From the NCBI GenBank assembly GCA_964589725.1, contig CAZPUJ010000394.1, positions 1 to 5,551 of the forward strand: a DNA stretch of 5,551 bases, written 5' to 3'. This DNA is from CAYSHJ01 sp964589725 (GTDB lineage Bacteria; Planctomycetota; Planctomycetia; Planctomycetales; Planctomycetaceae). Made by a program: the position numbers and the translations under genes. Positions 1 to 4,869 of this stretch are shown piece after piece; position 1 is the stretch's first letter; each line of letters opens with the position of its first letter. Below the pieces are notes generated by a model. The model had not been told where the DNA came from. It made no database searches and was given only the letters and a program-made list of their open reading frames with translations.

Positions 1-244
1 GTCCGAACCGCGCATCGAGATCAATCAGCTTGGGCATCGTCCGGCGAACCAGCGGACATTGCGTCGTTGTGAACACAAAGACATACGATAGCTTCTTACC
101 CAAGTCTGTCAACGACCGCTGCAAGCCCCGAATGTCTTTGAATCGCAACTCACCAATCGCGTCGCCAAGCGCCGGTTTCCGTTCTGCCGACACCGCCGGG
201 CTGAACACGCCGAACAGCAGCAAGAGAATCGCCAAACCTCGCAT
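1..244 (-). CDS. Exported redoxin-family (thioredoxin-fold) protein, N-terminal part
   Basis: Reading the minus strand from an ATG at 244, the frame stays open to the window edge (81 codons seen; the C-terminus is missing). Residues 1-20 look like a Sec signal peptide: Arg at position 3, a hydrophobic run LAILLLLFGVF, and a cleavage site after AVSA (residue 20). The mature part begins with a strand-rich segment (GELRFKDIRG), followed by YVFVFTTTQCPLVRRTMPKL at residues 54-72. A beta strand ending in a Cys-Pro pair (C63, P64) and then a helix is the active-site layout of AhpC/TSA and redoxin proteins. It has a single Cys rather than CxxC in the part seen, resembling the 'TECPL' redoxins common in planctomycetes. 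A role in thiol or peroxide chemistry outside the cytoplasm is inferred. A weak purine-rich site (GAGAG) lies about 9 bases upstream. It follows the DUF1501 gene on the same strand after 158 bases. Extra C-terminal domains, frequent in this group, cannot be judged. Confidence 0.8.
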   Translation of the reverse strand, partial: MRGLAILLLLFGVFSPAVSAERKPALGDAIGELRFKDIRGLQRSLTDLGKKLSYVFVFTTTQCPLVRRTMPKLIDLDARFG

Positions 245-296
245 GTCCGAGTCTCTCAGTAAGCGGGTTGGTGCCGCGCAAAGACTTTCTGGTGAG

Positions 297-356
297 CCGG
301 AGGTCGTCAGCCCCCGGACCGCACCTTCGTCCGAGGGCGTGAGCCCCTCCCGGTCC
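297..356. repeat. Two GC-rich hairpin repeats between DUF1501 and redoxin genes
   Basis: Two related hairpins lie side by side in the 158-base gap. The first pairs CCGGAGG (297-303) with CCCCCGG (311-317), with one mismatch around a TCGTCAG loop. The second has GGGC (335-338), loop GTGA, GCCC (343-346), enclosed by GGACCG (316-321) and CGGTCC (351-356). Both carry a CGTnAGCCCC core, also seen near 2852-2863, so they look like degenerate copies of one short palindromic repeat. Neither is followed by a T-run on either strand, so a classical intrinsic terminator is not supported. They could still attenuate read-through or protect a 3' end. Confidence 0.5.
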
Positions 357-402
357 TGCGCGAATGCACGGGGGGAGTTGACGCCGCGCCCTGGGCTCGG
401 AC

Positions 403-1809
403 TCAGATCAACTCACTGATCGGCGCACCGGTGGCGAGAATTGGCATCGGGCGGCCTTGGTGATCGGGAAACGAGTGATTCGTGTCGATGCCGAGGTGGC
501 GGAACATTGTCGCCCACAGATCATTCGGTTCGAGCGGTCGGTCTTTCGGATGCTCGGCCTTCGAGTTTGTCGAGCCGACGACGACGCCCGTCTTCAAGCC
601 GCCGCCGCTGACGAAAATCGACATGGCTTGCGGCCAGTGATCGCGGCCCGGCTGCATGACTTTGGTTTGCGTGCCAATCGACGTGCTGACGCGCGGCGTG
701 CGACCGAACTCGCCCGTGACGATCAGCATCACTTTCCTGTCGAGGCCGCGTGCGTAGATGTCCTCAACCAAAGCCGCAATCGCCTGATCGAACAGCGGCA
801 ACCTGTGTCGCAGGTCGTTGAACATGTGGCAGTTCACGGCGTGCGAGTCCCAGTTGTAGACCGAATCGATCGGCAAACCGCCACTAGGCAGTGGATTTTC
901 CATCGTCATCGTGACGAAACTGGCTCCCGCTTCGACCAATCGCCGAGCCAAGATGGCTCGCTGCCCCCAGGCATGTCGACCGTAACGCGCGCGGAGTTCG
1001 CTGGGTTCCTGCGAGAGGTCGAAGGCATCGCGACACTTGTTGCTGGTCAGCAGGTTCAACGCCCTTTGATTGAACTCATCCATCGACGCCATGCTGCCAA
1101 AGCGGTCAGTGTCTTTGTGGAGCTTATCGAACCCGCTCAACAGCGACACACGGTCATCCAATCGCGATTCGAGCGTCTTCGACACCGAAAGATTCTGCAC
1201 TTCGAACTTCGAGTCGTTCGGATCGCCCCAAAACGTGAACGGGTGCGTGGAGTTCGGCAGGTACGCGCTGCCGAAGGCAAACACATCAATGCCCTGACGT
1301 CCGCCATCCGTCCCACAAATGTAATTCGGGAGGCCGACGTGTCGCTGCTCCCGCATCTTCGCCACGACCGAGCCAATCATCGGGTGATCGTTCACGGTGT
1401 CGACCGGTGAGTTCGGATCGCGGCCGGTAAGGAATTTTTTGTGGCCCCCGCCGTGATCGGCATAGGTGTGTGCGACCGAGCGAATGATCGAGTACCGATC
1501 TGCCACCTGGGCCAGTCGCGGCATGTGCTCGCAAATGTCGAGGCCAGGAACGTTGGTCGAGATCGGCCGGAACTCGCCGCGATAGTCCAGCGGAGCCTCC
1601 GGCTTCATGTCAAACGTCTCTTGATGCGGCGGCCCACCCGGCAGCCAGACGAAGATGACCGACGTGTCCGAGCCGGCATTCACGGCCGATGCCGCATTCG
1701 CTCGCAGCCGCATCAGGTTGCCCAGCCCCAGCGCCGCGAACGCCGTTGAACCGACTTCCAAGAACCCACGACGCGAGATCGGACCTGGACAAAACTTGGT
1801 GACAGACAT
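403..1809 (-). CDS. DUF1501 domain protein with Tat-type leader
   Basis: A complete 468-residue protein of the DUF1501 family (PF07394), which is placed in the alkaline phosphatase/sulfatase-like fold group and is heavily expanded in planctomycetes. Its biochemical role is not settled. The N-terminus has SRRGFL at residues 12-17 followed by a hydrophobic stretch to about residue 32, a twin-arginine-like export signal. Family hallmarks in order are: GGPPHQETFDMKP (58-70); SVAHTYADHGGGHKKFLTG (111-129); a middle helical part; NWDSHAVN (319-326); TGEFGRTP (365-372); GRDHWP (388-393); and the closing FPDHQGRPM (447-455). The Asp and His residues in these motifs could bind metal or substrate, by analogy with the fold; that is inference. 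The length is normal for the family and no motif is missing. The ATG at 1809 is preferred over an in-frame GTG at 1833 because GGAG lies 6 bases before it and the twin-arginine motif then sits near the N-terminus. In planctomycetes such genes often neighbour DUF1549/DUF1553 cytochrome genes; none is visible here. Confidence 0.93.
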   Translation of the reverse strand: MSVTKFCPGPISRRGFLEVGSTAFAALGLGNLMRLRANAASAVNAGSDTSVIFVWLPGGPPHQETFDMKPEAPLDYRGEFRPISTNVPGLDICEHMPRLAQVADRYSIIRSVAHTYADHGGGHKKFLTGRDPNSPVDTVNDHPMIGSVVAKMREQRHVGLPNYICGTDGGRQGIDVFAFGSAYLPNSTHPFTFWGDPNDSKFEVQNLSVSKTLESRLDDRVSLLSGFDKLHKDTDRFGSMASMDEFNQRALNLLTSNKCRDAFDLSQEPSELRARYGRHAWGQRAILARRLVEAGASFVTMTMENPLPSGGLPIDSVYNWDSHAVNCHMFNDLRHRLPLFDQAIAALVEDIYARGLDRKVMLIVTGEFGRTPRVSTSIGTQTKVMQPGRDHWPQAMSIFVSGGGLKTGVVVGSTNSKAEHPKDRPLEPNDLWATMFRHLGIDTNHSFPDHQGRPMPILATGAPISELI

Positions 1810-1815
1810 GGCAAA

Positions 1816-1819
1816 CTCC
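1816..1819 (-). promoter_or_regulatory. Ribosome-binding site that fixes the DUF1501 start
   Basis: Read on the minus strand this is GGAG, followed by a 6-base spacer TTTGCC and the ATG at 1809. The alternative GTG at 1833 has no purine-rich site in front of it, so this element decides the start. Confidence 0.75.
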
Positions 1820-1828
1820 AACGTAGCG

Positions 1829-1883
1829 ATCACGTTCGGCGTGATGCCGTGTGATTCTCAGGCGGCGCGTGTCTCTCAGGCGG
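1829..1883 (-). promoter_or_regulatory. Leader hairpin and 10-bp direct repeats upstream of DUF1501
   Basis: A perfect 6-bp hairpin, ATCACG (1829-1834), loop TTCGG, CGTGAT (1840-1845), sits 20 bases from the DUF1501 ATG, just before its ribosome-binding site. Farther out, TCTCAGGCGG occurs twice (1856-1865 and 1874-1883), with starts 18 bases apart. The hairpin could affect translation or mRNA stability, and the repeats could be a protein-binding site or a small duplication. No convincing -35/-10 pair was found in the rest of this leader (up to 1922). Function is inference only. Confidence 0.3.
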
Positions 1884-1922
1884 GAGGAGGAAGGTAGGAG
1901 AAAAGCACTAGCACGGAGGCAT

Positions 1923-2061
1923 CTAGCCCGGATTATTCATGGTCCCCTGCGAATTGTCGGCACGGTGCCGTAGCCAATCTCGCCAGAGATTGGGTGCAAC
2001 TCGTGACAACACCCCAATCTCTGGCGAGATTGGCTACGAAGGCATGAATAACCCCGGCTAG
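1923..2061. repeat. Nested palindromic repeat, REPIN-like (element B)
   Basis: The inner pair is a perfect 25-bp inverted repeat, 1970-1994 against 2013-2037, separated by 18 bases. Each arm starts at its outer end with GTAG and contains its own hairpin: CCAATCTC, loop GCCA, GAGATTGG (1974-1993; mirrored at 2014-2033). The outer pair is 1923-1941 (CTAGCCCGGATTATTCATG) against 2043-2061, matching at 17 of 19 bases. A GTAG tetranucleotide followed by a short palindrome, two copies facing each other, is the described layout of REP doublets (REPINs). The element is intergenic, between DUF1501 and the peptidase pseudogene. Whether it recurs in the genome cannot be seen here. From 2062 to 2215 nothing recognisable is present. 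Confidence 0.7.
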
Positions 2062-2215
2062 CCCAATCCTCCAATATCGGTCATCATTAGAGAGTAAGCT
2101 AACGCCAACTCCCTCCCGGATCAATCTTCGTCTCCGTTCCACGACCGATTCCACCAATGATTTTGCTGATGCCAGTCGGTTCGCCAGCGGCGAGATGCTC
2201 ACCGGCGCGGGGACT

Positions 2216-2738
2216 TCAACGCGATCGCGGTTCGCCAAGACGCTGGTTGAGTTCCACGCGCTGGACGTCATGCGTCGCGAACCAATCGAGTACTCGGCGC
2301 AGGACGTCTTCTTGGTGCGAGAGTTGTTTGATCGGGTGGCCTTCGTCGGGATACATGACCATTTGCGTTTCGGCGCCGGTCGATTTCAAGGCTCGATAGT
2401 ACATCCTGCCCATCGGCAGTGGGCAGCGGCGGTCGTTGGCGGCGTGCAGGATCAGGGTTGGGGTCTGCACTCGCGACACGAACGTCAGCGGGCTGTGGTC
2501 GCGCATGAGTTGCGGAACTTCCCAGGGCGGGCCGCCGAATTCCCATTCGGTCCAGCTTTGGATGTCGGTCAGGCCCCACATGGCGTTGAGATCGGTAACG
2601 GCGTTTTGTGGCACGGCGGCTCGGAATTGGTTGGTCTGGCCGATCAATGAACAGGTCGGGCTCCACCGCTCCGCAGGGCGCCGTCACAAGCAACAAGAGC
2701 AGACTGAGTCCGAAGATTCGTCGATACGCTACGGCCAT
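2216..2738 (-). pseudogene. Remnant of an exported S9-type (prolyl oligopeptidase-like) peptidase
   Basis: The 5' end is intact. An ATG at 2738 with GGGAG 7 bases upstream begins a signal peptide: MAVAYRRIFG, then a run of five Leu, then VTAPCGAVEPDLF. Right after it (around 2640-2655) a different frame, +1 to the first, carries the end of an alpha/beta-hydrolase: GQTNQFRAAVPQNAVTDLN, SWTEWEFGGPPWEVP, and TPTLILHAANDRRCPLPMGR. This last motif holds the catalytic-acid Asp. It continues to YPDEGHP with the catalytic His and ends in DWFATHDVQ. This is the tail of S9-family peptidases. The beta-propeller and the GxSxGG nucleophile segment, several hundred residues in intact relatives, are absent. 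The signal-peptide frame continues only as low-complexity Arg/Pro-rich nonsense. The simplest reading is a large internal deletion with an out-of-frame junction, giving no active enzyme. An assembly error is the alternative. The C-terminal piece alone lacks a Ser and a convincing start. Confidence 0.78.
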
Positions 2739-2745
2739 GAATGAT

Positions 2746-2804
2746 CTCCCGTCGAACGGTCGTTGCGGCCGAGGTCGATACGGCACAAGGCGAGAATTCT
2801 ATCA
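2746..2804 (-). promoter_or_regulatory. Possible extended -10 promoter and RBS of the peptidase remnant
   Basis: On the minus strand TGATAGAAT (2796-2804) fits an extended -10 element (TGnTATAAT with one mismatch); no good -35 is seen at 16-18 bases. It would start transcription about 50 bases before the ATG at 2738. The ribosome-binding site GGGAG lies at 2746-2750. If the promoter call is right, the 5' control region of the broken gene is still intact. Confidence 0.35.
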
Positions 2805-2837
2805 GAAGTAAACATGAAAAAGCTGCGTAGCTGCGAA

Positions 2838-2993
2838 GGAGTAAAGCCATTGGGCGTCAGCCCACGGAATGCGGTCAACAGGAGCCGCAAAGCCACGTAG
2901 CGGCGACGCCCACCTTTCGAATGGCGTCACCGCTACGCGGCTCCGACTATATTTGCATCGCACTCTGGGGGCTTGCGCCCCCGGCTTTACTCC
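2838..2993. repeat. Nested palindromic repeat, REPIN-like (element C)
   Basis: The outer pair is a perfect 11-bp inverted repeat, GGAGTAAAGCC (2838-2848) against 2983-2993. Just inside each arm is a GC-rich hairpin: TGGGC, loop GTCA, GCCCA on the left (2851-2864) and GGGGGC, loop TTGC, GCCCCC on the right (2967-2982). The inner pair is GTAGCGGCGACGCC (2897-2910) against 2923-2936, with one mismatch and only 12 bases between the arms. Both arms are preceded at their outer side by GGAGCCGC (2881-2888 and, inverted, 2937-2944). The left arm has an extra 8 bases, AAAGCCAC (2889-2896), that the right arm lacks. The element fills the space between the divergent peptidase remnant and thioesterase genes. 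Confidence 0.68.
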
Positions 2994-2996
2994 GCC

Positions 2997-3038
2997 GTCC
3001 CTTCGGGACTTGTGTAGATACCAGCCAGCCAAGCTGGC
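2997..3038. repeat. Solo short hairpin repeats beside element C
   Basis: GTCCC, loop TTC, GGGAC (2997-3009) is followed by GTAG (3014-3017) and, 6 bases on, by a 6-bp hairpin: GCCAGC (3024-3029), loop CAA, GCTGGC (3033-3038). GTAG plus a hairpin matches the single-REP design of the paired elements, but without an inverted partner. There is no T-run, so terminator function is unlikely. The remaining bases to 3127 hold only a GGAGGG purine run (3105-3110), too far from any start to be a clear ribosome-binding site. Confidence 0.45.
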
Positions 3039-3127
3039 AGGGGGCCAAGACAAACTCATGCAGTCGAATTAGACTCATGACTCGCTGCGGGAGCTGCCAG
3101 TGACGGAGGGCTTCCCGTGTTGGTGGG

Positions 3128-3634
3128 GTGGGCCGTTTCAATTCCTGTCCGAACTCAAGAATCCGAGTGATCGTCGTGGCGGAAGAATCTTCTCTGGTAA
3201 ACCCGTTGCCGTTGCTGCGACCTGGCCCTTTCCTGAAGGGCTTGGGGATTGAACCCGTCGCCGCCGATCGAGGTCGCACCACGTGGCGGCTGGTCGTCTC
3301 CGAGCCGCATTTGCGATCGCACGGGATCTTGCACGGAGGCATGGCGGCGGCGTTGCTCGACGCGGCGCTAGGTACTGCCGTATCAACGTTGTGTCGCGCG
3401 GATCAGAACGCCGTCACGGCGCAGCTCAACGTCAACTTCGTGCGTCCGGCGTGGCTCGGCGAGACGCTGCTGGCCACGGGCGAGGTCGTGCATCACGGCC
3501 GCCAAACTGCCGTCGCCCGCGGCGAACTCCGCACGGCAGCCGGCGTCCTGGTCGCCACCGCCAGCGGGACTTTCCTGTTTGTCCCGCAACCCGCCGCCGG
3601 ACAGACGCTGTTTGTGAAGCATCCCGATCCGTAG
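3128..3634 (+). CDS. PaaI-type hotdog-fold acyl-CoA thioesterase
   Basis: A protein of up to 168 residues with the signature of PaaI-type thioesterases, cytoplasmic hotdog-fold enzymes that hydrolyse acyl-CoA thioesters. HGILHGGMAAALLDAALG (65-82) contains the HGG motif (69-71) and, on the long hotdog helix, the Asp (D78) at the usual catalytic position. The beta strands follow: TAQLNVNFVRPAWLGETL (97-114), ATGEVVHHGRQTAVARGEL (116-134) and VLVATASGTFLF (140-151). The length is normal and the fold looks complete. The substrate cannot be told from sequence. The start is uncertain: no ATG is available, and the in-frame candidates are GTG at 3128, 3167 and 3176, with a stop at 3101. None has a strong ribosome-binding site. 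GTG at 3176 (giving MAEESSLVNPLP) sits closest to the conserved domain and has GAGTGA a few bases upstream, so it may be the true start. No signal peptide. It stands alone between repeat clusters. Confidence 0.88.
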   Translation: MGRFNSCPNSRIRVIVVAEESSLVNPLPLLRPGPFLKGLGIEPVAADRGRTTWRLVVSEPHLRSHGILHGGMAAALLDAALGTAVSTLCRADQNAVTAQLNVNFVRPAWLGETLLATGEVVHHGRQTAVARGELRTAAGVLVATASGTFLFVPQPAAGQTLFVKHPDP

Positions 3635-3650
3635 CCGAGAATCCGAGGCA

Positions 3651-3778
3651 CGGGTAGTGGGTCAGTTTGGACCACGATTTCGGTGGCACGCCCTGCCAAG
3701 GTTGTGGAAAACCGCGATGCCAATGGCCACGCCCTTCGATGACTCAGGGACGTGCCACCCAAACTGACCGACTACCCG
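3651..3778. repeat. Interrupted palindromic repeat (element E)
   Basis: CGGGTAGTGGGTCAGTTTGG (3651-3670) pairs with 3759-3778 at 19 of 20 bases. Next to it, GGTGGCACG then CCCTG (3682-3695) pairs with 3745-3759, with one extra base on the right. In the right arm the two blocks abut; in the left arm 11 bases (3671-3681) separate them. Each arm carries GTAG near its outer end (3654-3657; inverted 3772-3775). The central 49 bases show no further pairing that I could support. It begins 16 bases after the thioesterase stop codon. Confidence 0.65.
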
Positions 3779-3818
3779 AACATGAAATATGAAGTCTGTC
3801 ACCGGCGCCACAAAAAAA

Positions 3819-3975
3819 CACGGCTGGCTAATTCGTGAATCCGCGATGTCTCTAGCCCGACCCCTTGTGGGTCGAATGAGTTCGAATCGGCGACATTTCG
3901 GCGGAAACATCGAATCATCCGACCCACAAGGGGTCGGGCTACAGTTTGCCTAACACGACGAATTGGCCAGCCGTG
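3819..3975. repeat. Nested palindromic repeat, REPIN-like (element F)
   Basis: The inner pair is a perfect 22-bp inverted repeat, 3853-3874 against 3920-3941 (starting TAGCCCGACCCC). It is extended inward by an imperfect ATGA(G)TTCGA match. Each arm is itself a hairpin, CGACCC, loop CTTGT, GGGTCG. The base just outside gives CTAG on the left and GTAG on the right. The outer pair, CACGGCTGGCTAATTCGT (3819-3836) against 3958-3975, matches at 17 of 18 bases. The element lies just upstream of the Lys-rich protein gene, so the downstream arm is close to its possible promoter. Confidence 0.7.
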
Positions 3976-3991
3976 CAAAAAACCACGCTGC

Positions 3992-4020
3992 TTGAAAAGC
4001 TCCAGCGCCGACGGTACTTT
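3992..4020 (+). promoter_or_regulatory. Possible sigma-70 promoter of the Lys-rich protein gene
   Basis: TTGAAA (3992-3997, five of six to TTGACA) is followed by a 17-base spacer and TACTTT (4015-4020, a poor -10). It would give a leader of about 80 bases, which contains a small CGCG-TT-CGCG palindrome at about 4069-4078. The spacing is good but the -10 is weak, so this is a candidate only. Confidence 0.25.
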
Positions 4021-4107
4021 GATCCACAACCCAATCGGGCAACCAACTCAGCCACCCCTGCAATATCCCGCGTTCGCGATACTCAATTGTTGGGCGAAGG
4101 TGTGAAT

Positions 4108-4686
4108 ATGTTTCGGTCCTCGATTCTTCTTTTGTGCCTGACTGTGTCGCTCCATGCAGCGGACAAGAGCCCGCCCGTCGGCCCTGTGACCGAGGGCATG
4201 ACTTTTGAGGGAGTGTTCAAGAGCGGCAAGAAAGACAAATTCGGCATCCTCAGAGATCCTTATGTATCAAACTTCAAATTGAAGTTCTTGTCGGTGGATG
4301 GGGAGGCGTTCGAGGGCAGATGGGAGTGGGAGGACAAGAAAGTGACCAAGGTCGAAGGCAAAATCAAAAAGAACGGCGATATCGAGTTGAGATGGACGGC
4401 GGACATCAAAGGCAAGTCGGTGGCGGTATTCGACGCTAAGGCGGCCGGCAAGGTCAGCGCGACGGAGTTGAAACTGCACTACAACAGGCCTTCGGCCAAA
4501 CGGGTCGGGAGCGCTGAGGCCAAAGTCGTGGACGAGAAGGACAAGGGCAAGGGCAAGGGCAAGGGCAAGGACAAAACGGGCAAGGTCGAGGACAAGAAGG
4601 ACAAAGTCGAGGACAAGAAGGACAAAGTCGAGGACGAGAAGGGCAAGGGCGAGGACAAGAAGGGCAAGGTCGAGGACAAGAAATGA
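4108..4686 (+). CDS. Small exported protein with Lys/Asp/Glu-rich tandem-repeat tail, unknown function
   Basis: 192 residues; I do not recognise the family. The ATG at 4108 is chosen because AAGG (4097-4100) lies 7 bases upstream and a signal peptide follows at once: MFRSSILLLCLTVSLHAA, with cleavage near residue 17 or 18. Residues about 25-125 alternate polar and hydrophobic residues (TFEGVFKSGKKDKFGI, FKLKFLSVDGEAFEGRWEWE, GDIELRWTADIKG, ELKLHYNRP), suggesting a small beta-rich domain. From about residue 139 the protein is almost only Lys, Asp, Glu, Gly and Val. Lys-Gly is repeated four times (146-153), followed by five 7-residue units of the KVEDKKD type (159-192, the last incomplete). The tail is highly charged and probably disordered or extended; near-balanced charges and one Val per unit argue against a classical coiled coil. 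Export makes a DNA-compacting H1-like role unlikely. It could interact with the cell surface or polyanions, which is inference. It is convergent with truD. Confidence 0.75.
   Translation: MFRSSILLLCLTVSLHAADKSPPVGPVTEGMTFEGVFKSGKKDKFGILRDPYVSNFKLKFLSVDGEAFEGRWEWEDKKVTKVEGKIKKNGDIELRWTADIKGKSVAVFDAKAAGKVSATELKLHYNRPSAKRVGSAEAKVVDEKDKGKGKGKGKDKTGKVEDKKDKVEDKKDKVEDEKGKGEDKKGKVEDKK
4543..4683 (+). repeat. Coding tandem repeats: 6-bp x4 and 21-bp x5
   Basis: AAGGGC occurs four times in a row (4543-4566). After a short linker, 21-bp units run at 4582-4602, 4603-4623, 4624-4644, 4645-4665 and a partial 18-base unit at 4666-4683, ending at the TGA. All units keep the reading frame, so copy-number changes would lengthen or shorten the tail without breaking the gene. 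Units 1 and 2 differ by one base; units 3 and 4 have diverged more. Confidence 0.85.
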
Positions 4687-4692
4687 TCCTCG

Positions 4693-4724
4693 CCTAACCA
4701 CGGCGTACAGCGGAGCCGAACTAC
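4693..4724 (-). repeat. Possible GTAG-type repeat in the convergent gap
   Basis: Read on the minus strand it begins with GTAG (4724-4721), followed by TTCGGCTCCGCTGTACGCCG, with a weak 4-bp stem CGGC/GCCG (4715-4718 with 4701-4704). It starts 7 bases after the stop of the Lys-rich gene. The rest of the gap to 4869 includes a T-run at 4764-4768 without a stem before it. No terminator or gene could be supported for either convergent gene. Confidence 0.25.
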
Positions 4725-4869
4725 GTCGTTTGGTCGGTCAGAGTCGTTCGCGTCATCCGAGGTTTTTGGTTGTTCAAGATTCTTTGTCCTTTACCGCTCG
4801 GCCCGCTGACACCGCACGTTTGGCTCTCGGCAGTCCTGCTCCGAACCGGCAAGTCGGTGGTCACATCGC

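Noticed and set aside
297..356. Rho-independent terminators in the GC-rich hairpins
   Set aside because: None of the hairpins is followed by a T-run on either strand.
30..419. Plus-strand open frame of 129 codons at the left edge
   Set aside because: It crosses the redoxin signal peptide region, the gap hairpins and the DUF1501 stop on the opposite strand, and its product is low-complexity Ser/Arg/Pro sequence.
457..1410. Long open frame on the plus strand (317 codons) opposite the DUF1501 gene
   Set aside because: It is antisense to a well-supported gene; its Arg/Val-rich translation has no recognisable domain and arises from GC-biased codon positions of the true gene.
1809..1833. Upstream GTG start at 1833 for the DUF1501 gene
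   Set aside because: It has no ribosome-binding site, and the added 8 residues push the twin-arginine motif inward; the ATG at 1809 has GGAG at good spacing.
1933..2271. Minus-strand open frame of 112 codons
   Set aside because: It runs through palindromic element B and into the end of the peptidase remnant in a different frame, with no domain and no ribosome-binding site.
1923..3975. CRISPR array
   Set aside because: The repeats are inverted pairs of differing sequence, not regularly spaced direct repeats with unique spacers, and there are no cas genes.
3819..3975. Complete insertion sequence
   Set aside because: At 157 bases it has no room for a transposase, and no transposase fragment is found in any frame; it fits a non-autonomous repeat at most.
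4108..4686. Histone H1-like DNA-binding protein
   Set aside because: The Lys-rich tail is similar in composition, but an evident signal peptide, many acidic residues and the absence of the Ala/Pro-rich pattern of H1 tails argue against it.
4267..4701. Minus-strand open frame giving a very hydrophobic Leu/Val/Ala protein, resembling a membrane protein
   Set aside because: It is the complement of the Lys/Glu/Asp tandem repeats, which read as Leu/Val/Phe on the other strand.
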